Assembly: GCA_947501005.1 (NCBI GenBank)
Contig: CANMTU010000001.1
Location: forward strand, 644,501 to 708,500
DNA: 64,000 nucleotides
Source: an uncultured Erythrobacter sp.
GTDB lineage: Bacteria; Pseudomonadota; Alphaproteobacteria; Sphingomonadales; Sphingomonadaceae
Reading direction: 5' to 3'
Shown here piece after piece: positions 17,133 to 25,257 of this stretch (its first letter is position 1; every line of letters begins with the position of its first letter). The notes below the pieces were generated by a model. That model was not told the DNA's origin and ran no database searches. It was given only the letters and a program-made list of their open reading frames with translations. The position numbers and the translations under genes are program-made.

Positions 17133-17888
17133 TTAGAGGGAATTAACCAGATGCCCGCCATCGACCGGAACGGTGGCCCCGGTGGTGAACCCGGATGCGC
17201 TCGAACACAGGAAAAGCAGCGCGCTGTCGAGATCGCCGGGCAGGCCCAGCCGCCTGGCCGGGATCCGGTCGATCAGCCGCCGGCCCGCCTCGCTCTGGAA
17301 AAACTCGCGATTGAGATCGGTCTCGATATAACCGGGAGCGAGCGCGTTGACCCGGATGCCGCGCGGCGCCCATTCCAACGCGAGCGCTTCGGTCAGAGCG
17401 ATCAGCGCCGCCTTGGAAGCGATATAGGGCGCCAGGCCCTTGCTCACCCGTTTCCCTAAAATAGAGGCGATGTTGACGATCGCGCCTCCGTCGGCCGGCA
17501 TTTGCGCCGCGCCCGCCTGCGCGACGAGGAACGCGCCGGTCAGATTGGCGTCGATGACCCGGCGCCATTCGTGCTCCTCGATATCGCGCGCCGCTTTCGT
17601 CAGCGTGACGCCGGCATTGTTGACGATCAGCCCGACCGGCCCGCCGGCAAGGTCAGGCAAGCGCGCGAAGGCTTGCGCGACCGAGGCCCCGCTGGTCACG
17701 TCCATTTCCAGCGGGACGCAGCGCCCGCCCTCGACCGCGATTTCCGCGGCGAGCGCGTCGAGCTTGTCCATCCGCCGCGCGGCCGCCACGATATTGGCAC
17801 CGGCCCGGGCGAGGACCTTGGCGAAATGCCGGCCGAGGCCCGAACTTGCCCCCGTGACCAGCGCGGTTCCATCCACCCGTAATTCCAT
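17133..17888 (-). CDS. SDR family oxidoreductase (4 of 5)
   Basis: A 251-residue classical SDR. TGASSGLGRHFAK, NNAGVTLT, NIASILGKR, YIASKAAL and VPVDGGHL appear in order. The ATG at 17888 has a GGAGAGGA ribosome site; the frame continues open upstream but runs through the operators. It forms its own minus-strand unit, divergent from the SDR at 18060 and sharing the operator-dense 170-base intergenic region. Its reaction is unassigned. Confidence 0.87.
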   Translation of the reverse strand: MELRVDGTALVTGASSGLGRHFAKVLARAGANIVAAARRMDKLDALAAEIAVEGGRCVPLEMDVTSGASVAQAFARLPDLAGGPVGLIVNNAGVTLTKAARDIEEHEWRRVIDANLTGAFLVAQAGAAQMPADGGAIVNIASILGKRVSKGLAPYIASKAALIALTEALALEWAPRGIRVNALAPGYIETDLNREFFQSEAGRRLIDRIPARRLGLPGDLDSALLFLCSSASGFTTGATVPVDGGHLVNSL

Positions 17889-17926
17889 TGCGAATCCTCT
17901 CCATCCTGCGTTCGCACCCTTTCTAG

Positions 17927-17940
17927 ACCAACCGGTCGGT
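17927..17940. promoter_or_regulatory. Locus palindrome, SDR/SDR divergent region, site 1
   Basis: ACCAAC-CG-GTCGGT matches 13 of 14 positions. It lies 38 bases upstream of the minus-strand SDR start at 17888. Confidence 0.7.
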
Positions 17941-17960
17941 CGAACAAAAGGGGCGCGATG

Positions 17961-17974
17961 CCCGACCGGTCGAG
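17961..17974. promoter_or_regulatory. Locus palindrome, SDR/SDR divergent region, site 2 (weak)
   Basis: CCCGAC-CG-GTCGAG keeps the central ten-base palindrome CGACCGGTCG but loses the outer bases on one side. It is 20 bases from site 1, allowing cooperative binding. Confidence 0.45.
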
Positions 17975-18033
17975 CTGTCGCGAAACGAAAGCCGGGTTTT
18001 TCGTTTACGTGGGAGAGAGGAATGGTAAGACGA

Positions 18034-18047
18034 ACCGACCATTCGGT
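18034..18047. promoter_or_regulatory. Locus palindrome, SDR/SDR divergent region, site 3
   Basis: ACCGAC-CA-TTCGGT matches 13 of 14 consensus positions. It lies immediately upstream of the SDR/TetR transcription unit. The following GGAG could double as the ribosome site of that SDR. Confidence 0.68.
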
Positions 18048-18059
18048 CGGAGAAGGTTT

Positions 18060-18803
18060 ATTTTTGATCTCAAGGACAAACGCATCATCCTGACGGGGGC
18101 AAGCGGCTCTCTCGGACGGCAGATCCGCGAGGAATTGACCGCGCTGGGCGCCCGGGTCTGCGCGACCGATCTGGACGCTGGCATGGCGGAAGATGCCGGT
18201 TCCGGCGACGATGGCGGCATGTCCCGCATCCTCGATGTCACCGATCAGGGTCAGTGGGACGAATGCCTCGCCGCGGTCGCATCCACCTGGGGCGGGGTGG
18301 ACGCGCTGGTCAACAACGCGGCCATCGCCAGTTCGAAGGTGCCGATCGACGAGCGCGATCCGGCCGATTTCGCGCGGATACTCGACGTGAACCTTCAGGG
18401 ACCGTTTCTTGGCACCCGGGCCGTCATACCCTATCTGGGCGACAAGGGCGGATCGATCGTCAACATCGCCTCCGTCGCCGGGGTCGCCCAGGCCGAGGAT
18501 GCGGACGCGGCCTATGCCGCATCGAAGGCGGGGCTGCTCGCGCTGACGCGATCGACCGCGGCCCAGCAGGCGCACCGGAACATCCGGTGCAACGCCATCG
18601 CGCCCGGGCCGGTCGCCAGCGCGCTCGTCTCGGCCATCTACGACACGCCCGAGAAACTCGCCCGGCGGTTGACCCGGGTTCCGCTCGGCCGGATGGCCGA
18701 ACCGCGCGACGTATCGGCCTCGGTGGCGTTCCTGATCAGCGACCGGGCGGCCTATCTCAACGGGGTGACCATCGGCGTGGATGGCGGGGCGGCAATACAG
18801 TGA
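18060..18803 (+). CDS. SDR family oxidoreductase (5 of 5), unusual start
   Basis: About 247 residues with TGASGSLGRQI, NNAAIASSK (NNAA for NNAG), NIASVAGVA, YAASKAGL and GVDGGAAIQ. The Rossmann fold begins at FDLKDKRIILTGASG, yet no ATG, GTG or TTG lies in frame just before it. The nearest in-frame starts are GTG 18009 and ATG 17958, which would add an SDR-foreign N-terminus coded across operators. ATT at 18060, with GGAG seven bases upstream, is the best-placed start, though rare. An out-of-frame ATG at 18022 with a strong GGGAGAGAGG site opens a 23-residue frame. The end coordinate is secure and the start is not. It heads the SDR-TetR unit. Confidence 0.72.
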   Translation: MFDLKDKRIILTGASGSLGRQIREELTALGARVCATDLDAGMAEDAGSGDDGGMSRILDVTDQGQWDECLAAVASTWGGVDALVNNAAIASSKVPIDERDPADFARILDVNLQGPFLGTRAVIPYLGDKGGSIVNIASVAGVAQAEDADAAYAASKAGLLALTRSTAAQQAHRNIRCNAIAPGPVASALVSAIYDTPEKLARRLTRVPLGRMAEPRDVSASVAFLISDRAAYLNGVTIGVDGGAAIQ

Positions 18804-18843
18804 TTACATCGAAGCACGATATGCAAAGCAGAGGAACCGACAA

Positions 18844-19452
18844 GTGGCGGTAAAGCAAGCGCAACGCGCGAAGAAATCGGAAGCGCATGAAGACAAGCGA
18901 CAGATGATCGTCGAGGAGTGCGCTTCGTTGTTCGATCGCATCGGCTATCACAAGACGTCGATGCAGATGCTGGCGGAAGAGGTCGGGCTCGGCAAGCCGA
19001 CGCTTTACCATTATTTCCCCAGCAAGAATGCCATTCTCTTCGCCATTCACGAAGCGCATATGTCGCGGCTGCTCAGCGGCCTGAAAAGCGGGCTGCAATC
19101 CGATCCGCTCGATTGCCTGCGTTCGGCGTGCGAGGACATTCTGACCCAGATCGCCAAGCATCCCGGATATGTCCGCGCCTTCATGGATCACTACGCCGAT
19201 CTGGAGGGCGAGATGCGCGACACGATCCGCGCCCAGCGGCTCGAATATGTCACGCTCCTCCAGACCATGCTGGAAGAGGCGATGGCGGCGGGCAAGATCA
19301 AACGCTGCGACCCGGTGATGACGACATACGGGTTCCTCGGCATGTGCAACTGGGCCTACAAATGGTATCCCCCGCTCGCCAGGGACCTCGATCCCAAGGA
19401 AGCGGCGCGCCAGCTGTGCGAACCCCTTTTCGGGGGCCTGCGCAAGGACTAG
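18844..19452 (+). CDS. TetR family transcriptional regulator, likely locus repressor
   Basis: A 202-residue protein starting at GTG 18844 (GAGG nine bases upstream). The N-terminal TetR DNA-binding domain is intact: ASLFDRIGYHKTSMQMLAEE, then VGLGKPTLYHYFPSKNAIL. The C-terminal ligand domain is all-helical (AFMDHYADLEGEMR, GFLGMCNWAYKWY), as in fatty-acid or CoA-ester sensing members. It lies in the centre of the locus, 40 bases after an SDR and downstream of three palindromes, the arrangement expected for an autoregulated repressor. It is the best candidate to bind ACCGAC-NN-GTCGGT. The inducer is probably the substrate or its CoA ester (inference). Confidence 0.9.
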   Translation: MAVKQAQRAKKSEAHEDKRQMIVEECASLFDRIGYHKTSMQMLAEEVGLGKPTLYHYFPSKNAILFAIHEAHMSRLLSGLKSGLQSDPLDCLRSACEDILTQIAKHPGYVRAFMDHYADLEGEMRDTIRAQRLEYVTLLQTMLEEAMAAGKIKRCDPVMTTYGFLGMCNWAYKWYPPLARDLDPKEAARQLCEPLFGGLRKD

Positions 19453-19462
19453 ACCGGTTTTC

Positions 19463-20233
19463 GTGACCAGTCTCGAGGATCAGCTTGCCCGTGTCAGGGT
19501 CGTCTCGGCCGAGACGATCGGTTCCTGCGCCCTGGCATTCCGCGAACTGGTCGAAGAGGCGACCGGCCTGCGCGTCGCGGCCACCCACAACATCGCGGAC
19601 GGCGCACCGATGCGCGACGGCGAGGGGGCGCCCCTGGCCAGCAGCGTGTTCGGTTTCGGCGAGGGTGAAACCGAATGGTGGCGCGCGCCGAACCTGGCGC
19701 TGAAATCCCCCCTGCCGATGGCCTGCCGGTTCGAGGCCGAGCCGTTCTGGTGCAATGCGCAAGGCATCCACACGGCGGTTCCCAACCCTTTCCTCGACCT
19801 GCTCGATCTTGCGGATTTCGAGCATCGTGCACTGGCGAAAGCGGCCATCGTCGTGCCCGTCCACCTGCCCTTCGGCCAGATCGGTGCGGCAAGCTTCCTC
19901 CATCCCGACCCGTCCGTAATGGATCTGTTGGAGCCGTTCCGCAGCCATGCGGCGTGGCTGGGTTCGCTTTCGCGGGCGTTCATCGCCAGCTATGCCGCCC
20001 TGTTCGGCCATTGCGACCTGCGCATCGTCTCGCCCGACCTGACCCGCCGGGAGGTGGAGTGCCTGCGCTGGGCCGCTCGCGGCAAGACGAATGACGAGAT
20101 CGGCGCGATCATCGGCCTGACGCGGTCGACCATCCGTTTCCACCTGCGCACGGCGAGCGGTAAGCTGGACGCGGTCAATCGCGATCAGGCGATCTTCAAG
20201 GCCGCACAGCTCGGGTTTCTCGGCAAGGCCTGA
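19463..20233 (+). CDS. LuxR family transcriptional regulator
   Basis: A 256-residue protein from GTG 19463, ten bases after the TetR stop. The C-terminal LuxR helix-turn-helix is clear: LTRREVECLRWAARGKTNDE, followed by IGAIIGLTRSTIRFHLRTA. The N-terminal 170 residues resemble the autoinducer-binding alpha/beta fold of LuxR solos (AKAAIVVPVHLPFGQIGAASF), but conserved acyl-homoserine-lactone ligand residues cannot be verified by eye. No synthase gene is in the window. It may activate part of the locus or respond to a catabolic intermediate. Confidence 0.82.
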   Translation: MTSLEDQLARVRVVSAETIGSCALAFRELVEEATGLRVAATHNIADGAPMRDGEGAPLASSVFGFGEGETEWWRAPNLALKSPLPMACRFEAEPFWCNAQGIHTAVPNPFLDLLDLADFEHRALAKAAIVVPVHLPFGQIGAASFLHPDPSVMDLLEPFRSHAAWLGSLSRAFIASYAALFGHCDLRIVSPDLTRREVECLRWAARGKTNDEIGAIIGLTRSTIRFHLRTASGKLDAVNRDQAIFKAAQLGFLGKA

Positions 20234-20280
20234 CACTTTGGTCAGCAGCCAGGCCGGCCGGGATGGCGCATCATCCGGGC

Positions 20281-20718
20281 ATGGCCATTCTTCACCAGTC
20301 TTCGCCGCCGCCCATCGCGGACGATCTGTTCGAATATGTCGACGCCGACGGTTCGATCGCACTGATCGGCGGGATCGAGCGCGAGACCGGGCGCATCGCC
20401 TTTCCCTTTCCGGCGCAGGATGACGGATTCGAGCGGACGCGGCTTCCACTCGAGGGCCGGCTATGGTCGTGGACGGTGCAGCGGTTCCGGCCCAAATCCC
20501 CGCCCTATGCCAGCGCCGATGCGTTCGACGAATACGCGGTCGGCTACGTCGCGCTGGGCGATGCGATCATCGTCGAGGGGCGCCTGACCGGGGTGGAATT
20601 CGATGAGCTGCGCATCGGCATGGCGATGCAGATCGTCCCGCAAGTCTTCGTCATGGCCGACGGGTCGCAGCGAACGACCTACGCTTTCGCCCCGGCACAG
20701 GAAGGGCCTTCCGCATGA
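20281..20718 (+). CDS. OB-fold DUF35-type protein without zinc ribbon
   Basis: A 145-residue protein with the DUF35 layout: a short N-terminal part (LIGGIERETGRIAFPFPAQ) followed by an OB-fold (LWSWTVQRFRPKSPPY, FDEYAVGYVALGD, EGRLTGVEFDELRIGM). In most DUF35 proteins the N-terminal part is a four-Cys zinc ribbon; here it has no cysteines. The ATG at 20281 is chosen; an ATG at 20263 is possible. The stop overlaps the next gene, a thiolase-like protein, in ATGA. DUF35 proteins usually bind and stabilise a thiolase-fold partner, including the Ltp2-type retro-aldolases of steroid side-chain degradation, so a complex is expected. Confidence 0.78.
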   Translation: MAILHQSSPPPIADDLFEYVDADGSIALIGGIERETGRIAFPFPAQDDGFERTRLPLEGRLWSWTVQRFRPKSPPYASADAFDEYAVGYVALGDAIIVEGRLTGVEFDELRIGMAMQIVPQVFVMADGSQRTTYAFAPAQEGPSA

Positions 20719-21857
20719 GTGATGTGTATATCGTTGCCGGCGGGATCCACCCGTTCGGGCGCACTCCCGAACGCAGCGGGCTGGACCAGGGTGTCTTCGC
20801 GGTGCGGCAGGCGCTGTCGCAGGCCGGGCTTGACTGGAACGACATCCAGTTCGCCTATGGCGGTTCCGATGCCGCGGGGAACGCGGATACCATGGTTTCC
20901 AAGCTGGGTCTGACCGGCCTGCAATTCATCAACGTCGCCAATGGCTGCGCCACGGGCGGGTCGGCGATGTTCGGCGCCTACACCTCGATCAAGTCGGGCG
21001 AATACGATCTCGGCATCGCGGTCGGGTTCGACAAGCATCCGCGCGGTGCCTTCGATCCCAAGCCGGCGGAATGGGGCCTGCCCGACTGGTATGGCGAGAC
21101 CGGCCTGATGCTGACCACGCAGTTTTTCGCCATGAAGATCCAGCGGTACATGGCGGATTACGGCATTTCGCGCGAAACTTTGGGGCGGGTCGCCGAAAAG
21201 GCGTTTCGCAACGGCGCGCGCACCGCGCATGCCTGGCGGCGCGAGCCGGTCGATCTGGAAACGATCCTGTCCGCACCGATGGTCAGCGATCCGTTCACCA
21301 AGTTCATGTTCTGCTCGCCCGCCGAAGGGGCGGTCGCGCTGATATTCGCCAGCGGCAAGAAGGTTCGCGAACTGGGCCTGCCGCCGGTGAAGCTGCGCGC
21401 GGCCTGCGTGCGATCGCGCCCCGCCGGTTCCTTCGAGGTGTTCAGCCCGTCTCTCGATATAGATCGCGGCAAGTCGCCCACGACCATCGTCTCCGAAGCA
21501 GCCTACGAAATGGCGGGGCTGGGTCCGGACGATATCGACATCGCCCAGTTGCAGGATACCGAGTGCGGTGCCGAAATCATGCACATGGAAGAGAACGGGT
21601 TCTGCGCGCCGGGCGCACAATCGGAATGGCTCGCCAATGGGTGGAGCGAGATCGGCGGCCGCCTGCCGGTCAACACCGATGGCGGCTGCCTGGCCTGCGG
21701 AGAGCCGATCGGCGCCTCGGGCCTGCGCCAGGTCTACGAGAACTTCCTGCATTGCAGCAACCGGGCCGGCGACCGACAGGTCGAGGGGGCGCGGATCGGC
21801 TACAGCCATGTCTATGGCGCGCCGGGCGTGTCGGCAGTCGCGATCGTGGAGGGCTGA
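20715..21857 (+). CDS. Thiolase-like (lipid-transfer/SCP-x type) protein
   Basis: A 380-residue thiolase-fold enzyme of the SCP-x/Ltp branch. The nucleophile region is INVANGCATGGSAM, with Cys present; further segments are QDTECGAEIMHMEENGF and NTDGGCLACGEPIGASG. It is co-translated with the DUF35 protein, whose family partners are thiolases or thiolase-derived retro-aldolases. Retention of the nucleophilic Cys favours thiolytic cleavage or condensation over the Cys-less retro-aldol type, but this is not decisive. It probably removes a short acyl unit from a branched or cyclic intermediate that the conventional thiolase at 23024 does not accept. Confidence 0.85.
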   Translation: MSDVYIVAGGIHPFGRTPERSGLDQGVFAVRQALSQAGLDWNDIQFAYGGSDAAGNADTMVSKLGLTGLQFINVANGCATGGSAMFGAYTSIKSGEYDLGIAVGFDKHPRGAFDPKPAEWGLPDWYGETGLMLTTQFFAMKIQRYMADYGISRETLGRVAEKAFRNGARTAHAWRREPVDLETILSAPMVSDPFTKFMFCSPAEGAVALIFASGKKVRELGLPPVKLRAACVRSRPAGSFEVFSPSLDIDRGKSPTTIVSEAAYEMAGLGPDDIDIAQLQDTECGAEIMHMEENGFCAPGAQSEWLANGWSEIGGRLPVNTDGGCLACGEPIGASGLRQVYENFLHCSNRAGDRQVEGARIGYSHVYGAPGVSAVAIVEG

Positions 21858-21860
21858 GGC

Positions 21861-23012
21861 ATGGATTTCCTGCTGAACGAGGCCGAACGCGAATTCCGCG
21901 ACGAGGTCCGGGCTTTCCTCGACGCGAAACTGACCGAGCCGATGCGCGCCGGCGCGCGCGCGACGACCGGCGTGTTCGCCGAGCCGGAAGTCGCGGGCCC
22001 GTGGCACCGCGCCCTGCACGAACAGGGCTGGGCGGCCTATAGCTGGCCGGCCGAACATGGCGGCCCGGGGTGGACGCCGATGCAGCGCTGGATCTTCGAG
22101 AAGGAAACCGCGCGGGCGCACGCCCCGGCTTTGCCGGGCATGAGCCTGAAGCTCGTCGGCCCGGTGCTGTATACGTTCGGCTCGCAGGCGCAGAAGGATC
22201 GCTTCCTGCCCCGCATCCTCAGCGGCGAGGATTTCTGGGCGCAGGGCTTTTCCGAACCCGGCTCCGGCTCCGATCTGGCGAGCTTGCGGACGCGCGCCGT
22301 TCGCGAAGGCGACGAATATGTCGTGAACGGGCAGAAGATCTGGACCACGCAGGCACAGTTCGCGAACTGGGTATTCACCCTCGTGCGAACCGATCCGGAT
22401 GTGAAACCGCAGCGCGGAATTAGCTTCCTGCTCATCCCGATCGACACCCCCGGCCTCGAAGTGCGCCCCATCATCAGCGCCTCGGGCGCGCACGAACTCA
22501 ACGAGGTGTTCTTCGAGGACGTCCGCGTCCCCGTCACCAATCTGGTGGGCGAGGAGGGGCAGGGCTGGACGATCGCCAAATTCCTCCTCCAGAACGAGCG
22601 GGGCGGGACCAGTTTTGCGCCCGCCATCATCGAACGGTTGCGCGCCGTCACGAAAGGGATCGACGCGGACGACGCGCTGCTGCGCGATCGTGCGACCCGG
22701 ATCCGGCTTGATGCCGAGGCGCTGGAGATCACCGAACTGCGCACCCTGATCGAGGTCGCACAAGGCGCGCCGCCCGCGCAGCGCAGCCTCGTGACCAAGC
22801 TCGTCGCGTCCGAACTCATTCAGGCGATTGACGAACTGGCTATCGATGCCGGCCTGCCGGATGCGCTGGCGCTTCCACAAGACGGCGAGGCCGCGCCGCC
22901 CGAACAACTCGCCGCCGCGCGCTATCTCGACAGCCGGGCGTGGACCATCTTCGGCGGCACGAGCGAAATCCAGCTCGACATCATCGCCGCCGATCTACTC
23001 AATCCTTCATAA
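21861..23012 (+). CDS. Acyl-CoA dehydrogenase, FadE-like subunit A
   Basis: A 383-residue acyl-CoA dehydrogenase. WAAYSWPAEHGGPGWTPMQR, GFSEPGSGSDLASLRTRA, NGQKIWTTQAQFANW, LLQNERGGTSFAP and the C-terminal RAWTIFGGTSEIQ are diagnostic. The IFGGT ending, instead of YEGT, is usual in the FadE branch acting on bulky CoA esters (steroid, terpenoid, pimeloyl). The ATG follows the thiolase-like stop by three bases. Together with the shorter ACAD at 24202 it may form a mixed tetramer, as known for steroid-degrading FadE pairs; this is inference. Confidence 0.87.
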   Translation: MDFLLNEAEREFRDEVRAFLDAKLTEPMRAGARATTGVFAEPEVAGPWHRALHEQGWAAYSWPAEHGGPGWTPMQRWIFEKETARAHAPALPGMSLKLVGPVLYTFGSQAQKDRFLPRILSGEDFWAQGFSEPGSGSDLASLRTRAVREGDEYVVNGQKIWTTQAQFANWVFTLVRTDPDVKPQRGISFLLIPIDTPGLEVRPIISASGAHELNEVFFEDVRVPVTNLVGEEGQGWTIAKFLLQNERGGTSFAPAIIERLRAVTKGIDADDALLRDRATRIRLDAEALEITELRTLIEVAQGAPPAQRSLVTKLVASELIQAIDELAIDAGLPDALALPQDGEAAPPEQLAAARYLDSRAWTIFGGTSEIQLDIIAADLLNPS

Positions 23013-23023
23013 GGGCCAAAGAC

Positions 23024-24199
23024 ATGGCAGAAGCTTATATCGTTGCCGCGCGAAGAACCGCCGGCGGACGGCGCAATGGCGCCTTGTCGGGAACGCATCC
23101 GGCCGATCTCGGCGCCCGCGTCCTCGATGCGCTGGTCGAGGAAACGGGTATCGATCCCGCGTCGATCGAGGATGTGATCATCGGCTGCGTCAGCCAGATC
23201 GGGGAGCAGACCTTCGCGCTCGGCCGGAACGTGGTGCTTGCCTCCAGCCTGCCGCAATCGGTGCCCGCCGTCACGATCGACCGACAGTGCGGCTCGTCCC
23301 AGCAATCGCTTCACTTCGCGGCGCAGGCCGTGATGTCGGGCATGCAGGACGTGGTCATCGCGGGCGGGGTCGAGAGCATGAGCCGCGTGCCGATGGGCAG
23401 CCCGGTCAGCCTGGCGGCCAAAGCAGGCGTGGGCGAGGGGCCGTTCCCCGCATCGGTGCTGGAACGGTTCGGCGTGACCAATTTCAGCCAGTTCGACGGC
23501 GCGCAGATGATCGCGGACAAATACGGCTTCACGCGCGAGGACATGGACCGCTTCGCGCTTGAAAGCCATCGCAAGGCCAGCGCGGCGACCGAAGCGGGCG
23601 CCTTCGACGATGAGATCGTGCCGGTGCCCTATGTGACCGATGCTGGCGAGGAACGCATGCACACCCGCGACGAGGGCATTCGCGACGATGCGAGCATGGA
23701 ATCGATCGGATCGGTGAAGCTGCTGGTGGAAGGCGGCACGTTGAGCGCCGCCACGGCCAGCCAGATATGTGACGGAGCGAGCGGCGTATTGATCGTCTCC
23801 GAACGCGCGCTGAAGACCCACAGCCTGACGCCGCTGGCGCGGATCGTCGATCTTGCCGTCACCGCGGGCGATCCGGTGGTGATGCTGGAGGAACCGATCC
23901 CGGCGACCCGGCGCACGCTTGACCGCGCGGGCCTCGCTCTGAACGACATCGATCTGTTAGAGGTGAACGAGGCGTTTGCGTCCATTCCCCTTGCCTGGCT
24001 GCAGGCGCTGGGTGCGGATGCCGATAAGCTTAACGTTAACGGCGGTGCGATCGCGCTCGGCCATCCGCTCGGCGCAACGGGCACGAAACTGATGGCGACC
24101 CTCGTCCACGCGCTGCGGGCGCGAGGCGGCAGATACGGGTTGCAGACGATGTGCGAGGGGGGTGGCATCGCCAACGCCACCATCATCGAGGCGCTCTGA
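23024..24199 (+). CDS. Acetyl-CoA C-acyltransferase (thiolase)
   Basis: A 391-residue degradative thiolase with all catalytic elements: nucleophile TIDRQCGSSQQSLH, the ESMSRVPMG region, EVNEAFA, GGAIALGHPLGATG with the catalytic His, and the second Cys in TMCEGGGIANA. The ATG at 23024 begins the conserved MAEAYIVAARRT, although the frame is open upstream. It completes a beta-oxidation turn by cleaving 3-ketoacyl-CoA with CoA. It stands between two acyl-CoA dehydrogenases in an operon with tight spacing (11 and 2 bases). Confidence 0.92.
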   Translation: MAEAYIVAARRTAGGRRNGALSGTHPADLGARVLDALVEETGIDPASIEDVIIGCVSQIGEQTFALGRNVVLASSLPQSVPAVTIDRQCGSSQQSLHFAAQAVMSGMQDVVIAGGVESMSRVPMGSPVSLAAKAGVGEGPFPASVLERFGVTNFSQFDGAQMIADKYGFTREDMDRFALESHRKASAATEAGAFDDEIVPVPYVTDAGEERMHTRDEGIRDDASMESIGSVKLLVEGGTLSAATASQICDGASGVLIVSERALKTHSLTPLARIVDLAVTAGDPVVMLEEPIPATRRTLDRAGLALNDIDLLEVNEAFASIPLAWLQALGADADKLNVNGGAIALGHPLGATGTKLMATLVHALRARGGRYGLQTMCEGGGIANATIIEAL

Positions 24200-24201
24200 T
24201 C

Positions 24202-25257
24202 ATGCAACTCACCCCCTCCGACGAGCAGCGCATGATGACCGACATGCTATCGCGCTTCCTCTCGGACCGCGCCGGGGCCGAAGGTGCCGGGCCGATGCCG
24301 GATGACGACTGGAAGGAACTGGGTGAACTCGGTATCCTCGGCTTCGGTGTGCCGGAAGATGCGGGTGGGTTCGGGGCGCCGCTGGCCGACCTCGCCGCCG
24401 TCGCCACTCTTCTGGGCCGGCATATCGCCATTACCCCCTATGCGGGCCGGGGCGTCGCGCTTTGCGCCGCACTTCTGGCGGAGGACAGCAACCATCGCCA
24501 GCTTCTCGACCGCGTCATCGCCGGGGACGAGCAGATCGCTTTTGGGCGATGCGGAGGCAGGCAGCCTGTTACCGCCGCTCGCGTTGATGGCGGTTTCACC
24601 CTGAACGGCATCTGCGAGGCGGCGGCATGGCCGCAAAACGCGGGCCACGTCATTATCGAGGCGTCGCTGGACGGCGCGCCAACAGCGTTTGTTGTGGCTC
24701 GCGACGCTTCCGGCATCACGGCGGACACGCGCAACCTGGCCGACCACAGCCGGGCGGCCACACTTGCGTTCGACTGTGTCCGGCTGCCGGAAACCGCGCG
24801 GCTAAATCTCGGCGCCGACCGACTCGAGCAACTCGTCGCGCGGGATCGCGTGCTCTTGGTCGCCGAACTGGTCGGGTTGATGCAGCGATGCTTCGACGAG
24901 ACGGTCGCCTATGCGAACGAACGGCGCCAATTCGGCAAGGCAATCGCCACGTTCCAGGTGGTGCGCCACCGGGTGGCGAGGATGTTCGTCGCGCTGGAAC
25001 AGGCGCGCTCCCTGTTGCTGCGCGCCGCCTTGACGTGCGATGAGGCCATCAGCAGCGCCGACGCCTCGATGGCGGCGCTGGCCTTCGCGTCGCGCGCGAG
25101 CCTTTCCCTCGCTCAGGACGCGGTCCAGTTGCACGGCGGCATGGGCGTGACCGACGATCTGTCCGTGGCCCGCGCCCATCGGCGCATCCTATGCCAGTCC
25201 CGACGGGAAGGTAGCCCCGAACACGCGCGGCAGAAAATCAACGCATTAGCGAACTAA
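24202..25257 (+). CDS. Acyl-CoA dehydrogenase family protein, short FadE-like subunit B
   Basis: A 351-residue acyl-CoA dehydrogenase relative with a short middle domain. The N-terminal helix bundle (ELGELGILGFGVPEDAGGFG) and C-terminal bundle (ANERRQFGKAIATFQVVRHR, then VAQ/DAVQLHGGMGVTDDLSVA) are present. The usual TEPGSGSD beta-domain flavin motif is not recognisable, and IAFGRCGGRQPV stands in its place. This is the pattern of the smaller partner in heteromeric dehydrogenases of steroid-like substrates, so a complex with the product of 21861 is likely. It is the last gene before the operator-flanked TonB receptor promoter. Confidence 0.82.
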   Translation: MQLTPSDEQRMMTDMLSRFLSDRAGAEGAGPMPDDDWKELGELGILGFGVPEDAGGFGAPLADLAAVATLLGRHIAITPYAGRGVALCAALLAEDSNHRQLLDRVIAGDEQIAFGRCGGRQPVTAARVDGGFTLNGICEAAAWPQNAGHVIIEASLDGAPTAFVVARDASGITADTRNLADHSRAATLAFDCVRLPETARLNLGADRLEQLVARDRVLLVAELVGLMQRCFDETVAYANERRQFGKAIATFQVVRHRVARMFVALEQARSLLLRAALTCDEAISSADASMAALAFASRASLSLAQDAVQLHGGMGVTDDLSVARAHRRILCQSRREGSPEHARQKINALAN

